Source of the DNA: DATDPM01 sp963841995
GTDB lineage: Bacteria; Pseudomonadota; Alphaproteobacteria; DATDPM01
Direction of reading: 5' to 3'
Length of the DNA: 64,000 nucleotides
NCBI GenBank assembly: GCA_963841995.1
Contig: CAWJEX010000005.1
Span: forward strand, 1 to 64,000
Of this stretch, positions 16,942 through 26,028 are shown piece by piece. Below the pieces are notes generated by a model that was not told where the DNA came from, made no database searches, and saw only the letters and a program-made list of their open reading frames with translations. How positions within the stretch are numbered: position 1 is the stretch's first letter; the number at the start of each line of letters is the position of its first letter. Made by a program: the position numbers and the translations under genes.

Positions 16942-17484
16942 CTATTTGACTAGGGCGGAAAGCTCCTTGAATTCAGGTGTTCCGGCGCGTCCCAGCCATT
17001 CGAAAACCACCATTTCAGCCGTGACAATCGAACACCCCGCTTCGCGCATCCGGTCCAGGGCGAGGGCGACGCTGGCCGGGCGCCTCGACGCCACCGCGTC
17101 GGCCACGACAAAGACCGGGTAGCCGAGCGTCCTCAGGCCCAAAGCGGTCTGAAGGACACAGACATGGGCTTCGATGCCGGCCAAAACCGCTTGATCGCGT
17201 CCGGTCGCCTTCAGCCGGTCGCGATAGCCGGGCGCCTCGGTACAGGAAAACTCCATCTTGGTGACGACGGATTCCCCGGGCGCCAGGGCCGAAAGCTCGG
17301 GAAGGGTCGGGCCGAGACCCTTCGGGTATTGTTCCGATACCAAGACTGGCACGCCCAACCGCCGCGCCGCCTTGACCAGCAGCGCGGTATTGGCAATGAG
17401 ACGGGCGCCTTCATTCATCGCCGTCATCAGCCGTTCTTGGACGTCGATGACGAGCAGGCAGGAGCGTTCGCGTTTCAGCAGCAT
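16942..17484 (-). CDS. Isochorismatase-family cysteine hydrolase
   Basis: A 180-residue alpha/beta hydrolase of the isochorismatase/nicotinamidase superfamily, close to the YcaC-type group. The catalytic triad is visible: Asp14 in LLVIDVQERL, a lysine in SEQYPKGLG or VVTKMEFS, and the nucleophilic cysteine in GIEAHVCVLQTALGL. No signal peptide is present. The physiological substrate of this group is generally unknown, so no reaction is assigned. It lies between convergent parE and divergent rhlE on the opposite strand, apparently a single-gene unit. Confidence 0.8.
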   Translation of the reverse strand: MLLKRERSCLLVIDVQERLMTAMNEGARLIANTALLVKAARRLGVPVLVSEQYPKGLGPTLPELSALAPGESVVTKMEFSCTEAPGYRDRLKATGRDQAVLAGIEAHVCVLQTALGLRTLGYPVFVVADAVASRRPASVALALDRMREAGCSIVTAEMVVFEWLGRAGTPEFKELSALVK

Positions 17485-17577
17485 CGAATTCCAGCTTAAC
17501 GGGTTCTACGCCGTCGCCAATCGCCGGAATCCCGCCGGAATCCTATTTGAATCCGGCTGATTCCGGTGTGACAGCGA

Positions 17578-17606
17578 TTGACCTTCGGGGTCGCAATCCC
17601 TACATT
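17578..17606 (+). promoter_or_regulatory. Promoter of the RhlE-type helicase gene
   Basis: TTGACC at 17578-17583 and TACATT at 17601-17606 with a 17-base spacer. The start would be near 17614, giving a leader of about 65 nt before ATG 17680. The TTG of the -35 box should not be taken as a translation start even though the frame is open from there. Confidence 0.5.
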
Positions 17607-17679
17607 CCCGGGCAATGGTAAGTATTACCCCGCTTTTCGGCCGCCGGCTCAGCGACCTTTTGGAGTCCAGCCCCAGCCG

Positions 17680-19188
17680 ATGACGTTTTCCAACCTTGGG
17701 CTTGGACCCGATGTGCTCCGCGCCGTAGCGGATGCCGGCTATGTTGAGCCTACCCCCATCCAGCGCCAAGCCATCCCCGTCATTCTGATGGGCCGTGACG
17801 TTCTGGGCTGTGCCCAGACCGGAACCGGCAAGACAGCGTCTTTCGTGCTTCCGATGCTGGAGATTCTGGCCGCTGGCCGGGCCAAGGCAAGAATGCCGCG
17901 CTCGCTCATTATCGAGCCGACCCGCGAACTTGCCGCCCAGGTATCGGAGAATTTCGCCACCTACGGCAAATTCCACCGGCTTTCGACCGCCTTGCTCATC
18001 GGCGGCACCTCGTTCACCGATCAGGAGCGGAGCCTGGGGCGCGGGGTCGATGCCCTGATCGCAACGCCCGGACGGCTGATCGATCTTTTCGAGCGCGGCA
18101 AAATCCTGCTGAGCGACGTCAAGATCCTGGTCATCGACGAGGCCGACCGGATGCTGGATATGGGCTTCATTCCGGATGTGGAGAAAATCGTCGGGCTTCT
18201 CCCAAAAATCCGGCAGACCCTATTCTTTTCCGCGACCATGCCGCCGGAAATCCGGCGCCTTGCCGATAAGTTCCTGATGAATCCCAAAGAGATCTCCGTG
18301 TCGCCCCCGGCCTCCCCAGCCGCTCTGGTCGAGCACGTGGTCATCGTGGTCCAGCCCGATCATAAGCGGGAAGCGCTGCGCAAGCTGATCGAATCGGAGT
18401 CGGTAAAATCGGCGCTCATTTTCTGCAATCGCAAGAAAGACATTGGCGCGCTGGTGCGCGATTTGACGCGCCACAATTTGCCGGCGGCCGAACTTCACGG
18501 CGATATGCCTCAATCCAAACGCACGGAAACCCTCGACGCCTTCAAGCGCGGCGAGATCCGCCTGTTGGTGTGCAGCGACGTGGCGGCGCGCGGACTCGAT
18601 ATCTCGGAGCTTTCCCACGTTTTCAATTTCGACGTTCCTCACAGCCCCGAAGATTATATTCACCGGATCGGACGGACCGGGCGCGCGGGCCGATCGGGAC
18701 GCGCCTTTACGATTGCCGCGCCCGAGGACGGAAAATACGTGACCGCGATTGGATCGCTTATCGGCACTCCGATTAAGCGGATCAAGTCTGCTGGCGAGCC
18801 GGTGCTGGCCCTTAACGAAGATTCGGGACCTCGCGGGCGTGGTCGCGGCCGCGGCGGCAGCAAGAGTCATGGCAGCGCCTCTCCGGCACACGGTCACGCG
18901 CCCCAAAAGCCTCATGCGCCCCAGGCGCCGAGCGCGCCTCAGGCCTCTCCGGCAGCGCCGCATAAGCCACATCCAATTCGTGAACCGCATCAAACTCAGG
19001 CGCCCGCCCCGCAGCGGCCGGCGCCGCACCGTCCGGTTACGCCGCATCCCGGCGGCCCACCGCAGCCGCGTGCCGCCAATGACCGTCCCTCGAATGACCA
19101 TCGCGAGAGCGGGGCCAAGGGGTTCAGCGACGATCTGCCCGCCTTTCTTGCCCGCCCGCTCATCATCAAAGGCGACAAGCGGGACTAA
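17680..19188 (+). CDS. rhlE: DEAD-box ATP-dependent RNA helicase, RhlE-type
   Basis: Unwinds short RNA duplexes in ribosome assembly or RNA decay. It is about 502 residues long. Ordered motifs: Q motif FSNLGLGPDVLRAV ... PTPIQRQAIP, Walker A AQTGTGKTASFVLP, PTRELAAQ, GGTSFTDQ, ATPGRLIDLFE, VIDEADRMLDMGF (DEAD), FSATMPPEI (SAT), then helicase C with HGDMPQSKR, DVAARGLDI and HRIGRTGRAGRSG. The C-terminal ~120 residues are disordered, first RG-rich (RGRGRGRGG) and then unusually Pro/His/Ala/Gln-rich. ATG 17680 matches the family N-terminus. The ndh gene follows after 47 nt. Confidence 0.9.
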   Translation: MTFSNLGLGPDVLRAVADAGYVEPTPIQRQAIPVILMGRDVLGCAQTGTGKTASFVLPMLEILAAGRAKARMPRSLIIEPTRELAAQVSENFATYGKFHRLSTALLIGGTSFTDQERSLGRGVDALIATPGRLIDLFERGKILLSDVKILVIDEADRMLDMGFIPDVEKIVGLLPKIRQTLFFSATMPPEIRRLADKFLMNPKEISVSPPASPAALVEHVVIVVQPDHKREALRKLIESESVKSALIFCNRKKDIGALVRDLTRHNLPAAELHGDMPQSKRTETLDAFKRGEIRLLVCSDVAARGLDISELSHVFNFDVPHSPEDYIHRIGRTGRAGRSGRAFTIAAPEDGKYVTAIGSLIGTPIKRIKSAGEPVLALNEDSGPRGRGRGRGGSKSHGSASPAHGHAPQKPHAPQAPSAPQASPAAPHKPHPIREPHQTQAPAPQRPAPHRPVTPHPGGPPQPRAANDRPSNDHRESGAKGFSDDLPAFLARPLIIKGDKRD

Positions 19189-19235
19189 ACTCTCAACGGG
19201 CGCCTGCAGGACAGCAGGCCGAATTCGGCAAGTCA

Positions 19236-20885
19236 ATGGACCGACAAAAACGCATCGTGGTGCTGGGGGCGGGCTTTGCCGGCATGTTCGCGGCAAAACA
19301 TTTGCGCCGCTTGGCGCCGCGCGATGTCGAAGTCGAACTCGTCAACGAAGTGAATTATTTCGTGTTCCAGCCGCTGCTGCCCGAAGTCGCAGCCGGCAAT
19401 ATCAGTGCGTCCGACGCCGTTTCGCCGCTGCGCTTGCTGCTTCCCGGGGTGAAATTCCGCCTGGCACGCGTCCGGTCCGTCCATTTCCGCCGCAATCTGG
19501 TTCAAGTCACCGACGAAACCAATCACTCGGTAACCGACATTTCCTACGATCATCTGGTGTTGGCGCCGGGCCAGATCGTCGATTTGACGCGATTCCCGGG
19601 GCTTGCCGAACACGCCTTCACCATGAAGACGCTGTCGGATGCCTACCGCCTCCGCAATCAAGTCATCAATTGTCTCGAACAGGCCGACATCACCGACGAT
19701 CCGGCGCTCAAGCGCCGGTTGCTCACTTTTGTCGTCGTCGGGGCGGGTTTTTCGGGCGTCGAGACGATCGGCGAAATAAAGGATCTCATCGACGGCTCGC
19801 TGCGTTTCTATCCGCGCATTGAGCGCAACGAAATCCGGATGATCCTCGTCGAATACGCGGCACGCATATTGCCCGAACTCCCCGACGATCTCGCCGCCTA
19901 TGCGGCGCGGAAATTGGTCCAGCGCGGCATCGAGACGTGGCTGAAGACGGCGCTCAAATCCGCCAGTGCTGCGGCGGTCGAGATGGCCGACGGCCGGATC
20001 ATCGAAACCAAGACCATTGTCGCGACCATCGGCACCGCGCCCGCCCCTCTGGTGCGGGAATTAAATCTCGACATGCAATGGGGCCGCATCAAAGTCGACG
20101 GCGCCATGCGCGTCGCCGGCCATTCCAATGTCTGGGCGCTGGGGGACGCGGCCTTGATCCCCCTGCCGCCCCAGCCGAATGCGCCGGAGCGCTACGCCGC
20201 ACCCACCGCTCAGTTCGCCGTCCGCGAGGCCCTCGTGCTCGCCCGCAACGTCGTCGCAATCCTTTCGGGCGGCACATCCAAGGAATTCGATTACACGCCC
20301 AAAGGCTCCCTGGCTTCGATCGGCTGCCATAAGGCGGTCGCGGTGCTCATGGGTTTCCGCTTGTCGGGTACGCCCGCTTGGCTGTTGTGGCGGATGTTCT
20401 ATATCGCCATGCTCCCGGGCCTGGTCACCAAGGTTCGGGTGCTGATGAATTGGCTTCTCGATCACTTCTTCCCGCGCAGCACGGTGCAGATTGACATCCC
20501 GAGCAAGCCATCCGCGCGGCGGCTCAGGTTCCGGAAAGGCGATGAAGTCTTTCGTGCCGGGAGTGTTGCGGACGGGTTTTATACCGTGCTGTCCGGCTCC
20601 TTCGATCTCACCATCGCCGCCGGAACCCCCGCCCCCGTGCATCGGGTGCTCGGCCCGGGCGACCATTTCGGCGAACGCGTATTGTTCGGCGGCGACTTTC
20701 GCATCGGCGAAGTGGTGGCACTCGAAGATTCGGAAGTCCTGTTCATGGAGCGCGACGATTTCTTGCGCTTCGCCGGCGGCTTCAAGTTTCTGGAAGACTA
20801 TTTCCGGGAATACCTGACCGCCAATTTCCCGCAGCACGTCTTGCCGGAATCGGTACAAACTCTGAAAACCGAAGAGACCGCTTAG
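19236..20885 (+). CDS. Type II NADH dehydrogenase fused to a C-terminal cyclic-nucleotide-binding domain
   Basis: A non-proton-pumping NADH:quinone oxidoreductase of 549 residues with an added sensor. The FAD dinucleotide fold is RIVVLGAGFAGMFAAKHLRR and the NAD(P)H fold is TFVVVGAGFSGVETIGEIKD. The second FAD motif is VWALGDAALIP. The quinone/membrane region is around WLLWRMFYIAMLPGLVTKVR. From about residue 428 a cNMP-binding beta roll begins (RFRKGDEVFRAGSVADGFY), with the phosphate-binding cassette GPGDHFGERVLFGGDFRIGE including the FGE glutamate and a downstream arginine. Binding of cAMP or cGMP could gate respiration; that is inference. It is likely a peripheral protein on the cytoplasmic membrane. 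Confidence 0.88.
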   Translation: MDRQKRIVVLGAGFAGMFAAKHLRRLAPRDVEVELVNEVNYFVFQPLLPEVAAGNISASDAVSPLRLLLPGVKFRLARVRSVHFRRNLVQVTDETNHSVTDISYDHLVLAPGQIVDLTRFPGLAEHAFTMKTLSDAYRLRNQVINCLEQADITDDPALKRRLLTFVVVGAGFSGVETIGEIKDLIDGSLRFYPRIERNEIRMILVEYAARILPELPDDLAAYAARKLVQRGIETWLKTALKSASAAAVEMADGRIIETKTIVATIGTAPAPLVRELNLDMQWGRIKVDGAMRVAGHSNVWALGDAALIPLPPQPNAPERYAAPTAQFAVREALVLARNVVAILSGGTSKEFDYTPKGSLASIGCHKAVAVLMGFRLSGTPAWLLWRMFYIAMLPGLVTKVRVLMNWLLDHFFPRSTVQIDIPSKPSARRLRFRKGDEVFRAGSVADGFYTVLSGSFDLTIAAGTPAPVHRVLGPGDHFGERVLFGGDFRIGEVVALEDSEVLFMERDDFLRFAGGFKFLEDYFREYLTANFPQHVLPESVQTLKTEETA

Positions 20886-21190
20886 CCCAAAGCGCCGATG
20901 ATGTGAGAGATGCCGGAGCTGACCCGGCGCATCACTTCGTAGAATTGCGCGAGCGGGATGAAGATCCGCTCATGCTCCTGGTCGTAGCCGAGCTTTTCAT
21001 CGCTGCGATAGGTCGCCGGTTCGCCGAAATCTTCGCCAACTCGTACATCCCCCAGCCGCGGGAAAATCCGCGCCAGGATTTCCACCGTTGGCAGCACGTT
21101 GAGCCCCAACAGGCTTTCGACCACGTGCTCGCGGGTCGTGCCGGTCTGCATGCTGAATTCCGGGATTCGGGTTGCCAGCAAGAAAATCTC
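20882..21190 (-). pseudogene. C-terminal remainder of the PEP carboxylase-like gene, beyond an in-frame TAA
   Basis: After the TAA at 21191-21193 the same frame remains open for 103 codons. It reads EIFLLATRIPEFSMQTG directly, then a compact helical segment ending YEVMRRVSSGISHIIGALG. There is no ribosome-binding site for an independent start; the only ATG lies 13 codons in. A single C-to-T change (CAA to TAA) would explain the split and give one protein of about 1041 residues. It overlaps the end of the convergent NADH dehydrogenase gene by 4 nt. Confidence 0.6.
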
Positions 21191-24007
21191 TTAAATCAGG
21201 GCGATGCGCAGCGAATGCAGCAGCAGCAGATTGTCGCGGCTCTCTTTGTCGAGCACGCGGCCGCGGCTTCCCGGGATGCCGCCGGTGTCGTCCTTCGATA
21301 GCCGCCAGCCGCGGATATCGAGATAATCGGTCTGAATGACCCGGAAAATTTTTACCAGCATTTCGTGCAGGCCGAGACGTTCAAGATATTCCGAGACCCG
21401 GCGCATGTCTTCGCTCCGCGCCTTTTTCTGGGTGCGGGCGGCGCGAAGCAGCCATAATCCCGGATCGAAGGTATCGACATAGGCCTTGAGAACGTCGACG
21501 TCGCTGAAGCTGAAAGCATAGTCGACCATGCCCATCAGCCGGCGGAAGCGATCCAATTCCTCGTACAGTGAGCGGAACCGAACTTCGTCCTTGCGGATCG
21601 CTTCGCCCACGCCGCCCAACGTAATCGCCAGCATGCCGAGCTGCTGCAGAATGGCATTGTGCGGGATAGCGCGGATTTGAGTTGGATGGCCGGTGCGCGG
21701 CGCATCCGCGTCGCCTTGGCGCACCAAGGAGCGCGAACCGGATGGGTAAATCATATTCGTGCGCCAAGCATTGAGCAGCGCCGCGTAATTCTCGTCGTTC
21801 ATCACCCGGGCGTTGAACTGCTTAATGGTGTTGAAGAACTCGGCGACGTAATCGCTGGCGGCATAGAATGGATCGCCGGCCGCCGCCTTCGGCGTTTCCA
21901 GCACGTTTTCGAGAATACGCGCGACCGCGGCGAAAGCCGAAATCCGGTTCATGAAATACACATAGCCGTCGCCGCCTTGGAAGCTCACCTCTTCCTTGAA
22001 CGGAATGCCGTATTGGATGAACAGATCGTGGCAAGCCGGCGATGACACGTACTTCAACCGGTCGAGCAAGGTCGCTGGATGCCCGCCGCGGCCGATCGAC
22101 TCGCCATGGGTGTCGAAGACCAAGAGCTGGACGCCGCTGAGGCCGTGCTTGGCCAACAAGGCGCCGACCCGCAACCGGAGATTTTCGATAGCGACCGCCG
22201 CCGCGGTTTGGCCCAGATAGCGTCCGGAATCGGAAAAGCCGGTCTGAATGCAGAGCCGCCCGCGGCGTTCGACATAGGCCCGGTAATGGGGATTCTGGAG
22301 CAGGTCCTCGATGATCCGGCCGCCGCGATCGAGAGCCTTCACGGTTTCGAACAAGGGCGAAATGTCGACCTTGTCTTCGACGCCGAAGAGTTTGGCGAAA
22401 TAGAGCGCGGTCAGGACCGTGAAAGGGGTTTCGCATTCCGCGATCAGAAATCGGATCGGCGTCGTTGCGTCGACGTATTTGAGAACTTGGGCGATGATCA
22501 TGAACACGCGCTTGGCGGATGCGCGCTCGGTCAGGATCGAACCGAAATTGATGGTTTCGGCGTTGACTTTCCCGATCAAATCGTCGACCGCTTTGAAATA
22601 GGTATTGCGATAACTCGGATCGTCCGGCGCCGTTTCCATGCCAATCGTCTTGCGGATCGCATTGTGAAGCTGCGATGCGTTGATCCGGACGTGAGTATGG
22701 GCCATCCCTAGCCCGTTATTGGCGAGCTCGGCGCGCAGAACGCACAACGCGCGAACCACCCCGGCGTCGTTCGAAAGGCCGATGGCACGGGTAACCAGTT
22801 CGATCAGCGGTTCGGCCGCAATCAGCCGCCGCGCCAGGCCCTTGTGCATGCTGACGGCGATCCGCCGGATTCGCTCGGCACCCGAGGCTTCGCGGACCTC
22901 CGGCGAACTGAAGACCTCGATTTCTTCTTTCAATTCATTGATCGAAAGCTGCAGCCGGGTTTCGAAAAGCTCCAGCGTGTTCTGCAGATCGGCGTCCGCA
23001 TTGACAAGGCGGCAACGCTCGCGGATTCCCTGAACGACGTCGCGATAATGTCCAAGCTGGATTTCCTGGACCCGCAGCCGCTTGCGAAAGGTATCGGTCC
23101 ACAGGATGTCGGAGCGGCCGTCGATGTCGTAACCGACCCAGCTGGCGACCGTCACCAGCTTCGGCGTCAGCTCCTTAGCGCGGCCGGGATAGAGCTCATC
23201 GGCCACTTCGAAGATGAGCTCGTAGGCCTTACGCATGGCCACTTGCATATTGGTGATGGCTTCGAGCGATAGGGCATGTTCGCGATCGAGCCCGAGATCC
23301 TTGTCCGGGCGGTGTTCGGCGGCAATCGCTTCGGCAAAGATCGCGGCACGAGCTTTTTCATCGAGCGGCCGGCCTTCGCCATCGCTCTGCGCCGCCAACT
23401 CGGCGAGATGCCGGAGGAGAGTGCCCGAAAGGCCGAAAGTCGGATGTCCCGTAAAAACGACGCCGAAAAGCTCGAGCTCGATGCGTTGTTTGAAGCTTTC
23501 GAAGCTGACGAGCCCTGGTCCTTTCGCTTTCGAGCCGCCCCATATCACATTCGTTCGGTCGGCCAGGAACCGTATCAGGGATTTTATCCGCTCGGCATTG
23601 GACACCGCATCGCAATCGCCGAGATAGCGGTGCAACCGCTCTGCCCGCGCCGCAAAGGCGCTGAAGGTCAGGCGCTGAATCAGGGCTTCGACGGCGGATG
23701 GCGTCAGGCGGCCGCTACTCAGCCGGTGGGAGATATCGAGAACGAGGGTTTGGATCGGGTTGGTGAAAGGGTCGCCTTCGGCATCCAGGCGGATCCGATC
23801 GAGCGCTGCCGCCAATTCGCGATGGAGGGCCGCCGTGTCGGTCTCGCTGTCGACCGGAAAGCAGGCGGCATCCCGAGGAATAGCCGGCGCTTTGAGCGCT
23901 TCGAGAAACCGCTTGGCCTCGGCGCGCAAGCCGTCGCCCGCCTTCGCGGGCCTCGAATTGGGGTGTTTAGGGGCTTCCTTGATTTCTTTGATTTCGCTTC
24001 TGGGCAT
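21191..24007 (-). CDS. ppc: Divergent phosphoenolpyruvate carboxylase-family protein
   Basis: PEP carboxylase adds bicarbonate to PEP to form oxaloacetate. This 938-residue protein has the family's length and motif order but with altered motifs: VFTGHPTFGLSG in place of TAHPTE, FSDSGRYLGQTAAA in place of SDSxKDGG, LVFDTHGESIGRGGHP in place of FHGRGGxxGRGGGP, and SGSRSLVR in place of GSRPxKR. The catalytic histidine and several arginines persist, so activity is possible but not assured. It belongs to a divergent group that I associate with Rhodospirillales-like bacteria. An in-frame TAA seems to remove the last 103 residues. Start ATG 24007 precedes a disordered, charged N-terminus. Confidence 0.75.
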   Translation of the reverse strand: MPRSEIKEIKEAPKHPNSRPAKAGDGLRAEAKRFLEALKAPAIPRDAACFPVDSETDTAALHRELAAALDRIRLDAEGDPFTNPIQTLVLDISHRLSSGRLTPSAVEALIQRLTFSAFAARAERLHRYLGDCDAVSNAERIKSLIRFLADRTNVIWGGSKAKGPGLVSFESFKQRIELELFGVVFTGHPTFGLSGTLLRHLAELAAQSDGEGRPLDEKARAAIFAEAIAAEHRPDKDLGLDREHALSLEAITNMQVAMRKAYELIFEVADELYPGRAKELTPKLVTVASWVGYDIDGRSDILWTDTFRKRLRVQEIQLGHYRDVVQGIRERCRLVNADADLQNTLELFETRLQLSINELKEEIEVFSSPEVREASGAERIRRIAVSMHKGLARRLIAAEPLIELVTRAIGLSNDAGVVRALCVLRAELANNGLGMAHTHVRINASQLHNAIRKTIGMETAPDDPSYRNTYFKAVDDLIGKVNAETINFGSILTERASAKRVFMIIAQVLKYVDATTPIRFLIAECETPFTVLTALYFAKLFGVEDKVDISPLFETVKALDRGGRIIEDLLQNPHYRAYVERRGRLCIQTGFSDSGRYLGQTAAAVAIENLRLRVGALLAKHGLSGVQLLVFDTHGESIGRGGHPATLLDRLKYVSSPACHDLFIQYGIPFKEEVSFQGGDGYVYFMNRISAFAAVARILENVLETPKAAAGDPFYAASDYVAEFFNTIKQFNARVMNDENYAALLNAWRTNMIYPSGSRSLVRQGDADAPRTGHPTQIRAIPHNAILQQLGMLAITLGGVGEAIRKDEVRFRSLYEELDRFRRLMGMVDYAFSFSDVDVLKAYVDTFDPGLWLLRAARTQKKARSEDMRRVSEYLERLGLHEMLVKIFRVIQTDYLDIRGWRLSKDDTGGIPGSRGRVLDKESRDNLLLLHSLRIALI

Positions 24008-24081
24008 AGCCGGGCCTTGTTCCCGCCCGTCTTACCAGCCCCCACTTCGCTCCGCAACGGTGGGCTCTCCAAGTCAGCCCG

Positions 24082-24669
24082 CTAGTCCTTGGCACGGCTG
24101 AAGGTTGCATAGGCATTGCCGAACAAGGTTGCGGGATCGGATTCTTCGACAATCGCCTGAAGCATGGTCGAACTGTCGGTGATATGGATGGTCCGGTTGT
24201 CCTTGTCCGGTTCGACCGAGCCATTGAGCCGGCCGTCGGCGATGACGTCCACGACCGGCTGTTCGGCCATGGTCCAAATCTTGAGGGTCCCATCATCGCC
24301 AAGAAGGTACCGGCAGATATAGTAGTTCTCAGCCGTCTGATCGTAGACTTTGCCCTCTTCCTCGCGAAATTTGATGTTCACGTAACGCTGTTTGCCGATC
24401 TGCGCCGGAAAGGCATCGAGCAAAACCCAGTCCGTCTTGCCCTCCCCGCCCTCGGTTTCAACGCGCAATTCGAGGGCAGCCCCCTCCTTCGGGGTGACCG
24501 TGAGCGTGGCGGGTTCTCCATTCATCATGCCGGTCCATTTGCCGGAAAGCGTGGGATCGGCTTCGGCCTTCGCCGGATCGCCAAGCGGATTGATCGAATC
24601 GGGAATGCAGGCGGAAAGTGCCAGGGCGACGGCAGCCCAGAGGCAAGTGGCGCGAATGGCCTTGTGCAT
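24082..24669 (-). CDS. Putative lipoprotein of unknown function
   Basis: About 195 residues. The N-terminus is a lipoprotein signal: a basic start MHKAIRATC, hydrophobic WAAVALALSAC with a lipobox cysteine, then SINPLGDPAKAEADPTLSG. The mature part looks like a beta-rich domain (SGKWTGMMNGEPATLTV, QRYVNIKFREEE), reminiscent of small outer-membrane or periplasmic lipocalin-like folds, but no family is recognised. ATG 24669 is preferred to an upstream in-frame ATG because the signal then starts correctly. It lies 74 nt upstream of the ppc-like gene on the same strand and may be co-transcribed with it. Confidence 0.6.
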   Translation of the reverse strand: MHKAIRATCLWAAVALALSACIPDSINPLGDPAKAEADPTLSGKWTGMMNGEPATLTVTPKEGAALELRVETEGGEGKTDWVLLDAFPAQIGKQRYVNIKFREEEGKVYDQTAENYYICRYLLGDDGTLKIWTMAEQPVVDVIADGRLNGSVEPDKDNRTIHITDSSTMLQAIVEESDPATLFGNAYATFSRAKD

Positions 24670-24842
24670 TGGCTCGTCTCCTTGCCGGCCCAACTTGGCA
24701 CTGTGTCAACTCTTCGGCATCGTGACGGCGAATCCCGCCAGAATCAAGAATGGCCATGATGACCCCGTCCCCGGGGAACAGTCTTGGGTTCAGGTCCGTT
24801 AATGCCTAAATGAACAAGGCTCGATCAAGTCTGGGAGGACCC

Positions 24843-26020
24843 ATGCAGCACCGATATCGGTATTTGATCGTTGGCGGCGGGATGGCGGCCGATGCGGCGG
24901 TGGACGGAATTCGCAGCCGCGATAAGGACGGCTCGATCGGCATCGTCAGCAGCGATGCCGATCCGCCGTACAGTCGGCCGCCTCTGTCGAAGGCGCTATG
25001 GAAAGGCGATTCCTGGACAGCGTTTGGCGCCATACCGACGATAAAGGCGCCACCCTGCATTTGGGACGCACAGTGCGGACGATCGACAAGGCGCGTAAAC
25101 AGGTCGGCGACGGCACCGACAATTACGCTTACGAAAAACTTCTGATTGCCACCGGCGGAACGCCGCGGCGTCTCAAGGATGCGGTTGACGGAGTCATTTA
25201 TTACCGGACGCTGCGCGATTATCGCCGACTTCATGAATTAGCCAAAACAAAAACCAAATTCGCGGTCATCGGCGGCGGCTTCATTGGTTCGGAAATTGCC
25301 GCCGCCTTGGCGCTGAACGGGCGACAGGTCACCCTTCTCTTTCCCGACGCCGGCATCAATGCCCGCGCATTGCCCGCGGATCTCTCCCACTTCGTCACCG
25401 ATCATTATCGCAAAAAGGGGGTCGAAATTTTGGCCGGCGAGCAGGTGACCGCCGTCGCCCGCGCTCGCAATGGATTCGTGGTGGCGACGGATAGCGGCAA
25501 GCGGGTCGAGGTGGACGCGGTCGTGGCCGGTCTTGGCATCGAACCCGACGTAGCACTTGCGCGCGGCGCCGGACTGTCCGTCGACAATGGAATTGTGGTC
25601 AATGCGGCGCTCCAGACCGACGACCCGGATATTTTCGCGGCGGGCGACGTGGTCTCGTTCTTCAATCCGGCGCTTGGCAAGCGCATGCGGGTCGAACACG
25701 AGGACAACTCGCTGACCATGGGCAAGATGGCGGGGGAAGCGATGGCGGGCGGGACCGTGCGCTACGATCACCTGCCGTTCTTCTATTCCGATCTGTTCGA
25801 TCTCGGTTACGAGGCCGTGGGTGAAATCGATTCGCGCCACGAAATATTTGCGGATTGGAGCGAGCCGTTCCGCAACGGCGTCGTCTATTATCTGAAAAAC
25901 GGCAAGGTTCGCGGTGTTCTGCTGTGGGGTATCTTTAGCAAAACCGATGAAGCGCGCGCTTTGATCGCCGATGCGGGTCCGTTCAAAGGCCCGGAGCTTA
26001 AGGGCCGCATCCGCGGCTAA
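24843..26020 (+). CDS. FAD-dependent pyridine nucleotide-disulfide oxidoreductase (one frameshift)
   Basis: An NAD(P)H-dependent flavoprotein of the AIF/ferredoxin-reductase type. The N-terminus RYLIVGGGMAADAAVDGIR is an FAD fold, then PPYSRPPLSKALWKGD. Near 25008 the frame shifts, and DSVWRHTDDKGATLHLGRTV continues in the next frame. The NAD fold KFAVIGGGFIGSEIAAALAL and the second FAD motif DIFAAGDVVSFF follow, ending at 26020. Repaired length is about 392 residues. The break abuts a GATTC site at 25008-25012, so it is probably a sequencing artefact. The electron acceptor is unknown; no ferredoxin is adjacent. GGGAGG precedes ATG 24843. Confidence 0.8.
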
Positions 26021-26028
26021 TCGCCATT

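Noticed and set aside
17578..17679. N-terminal extension of the helicase from TTG 17578
   Set aside because: The TTG is the -35 element of the promoter; conserved sequence starts at ATG 17680.
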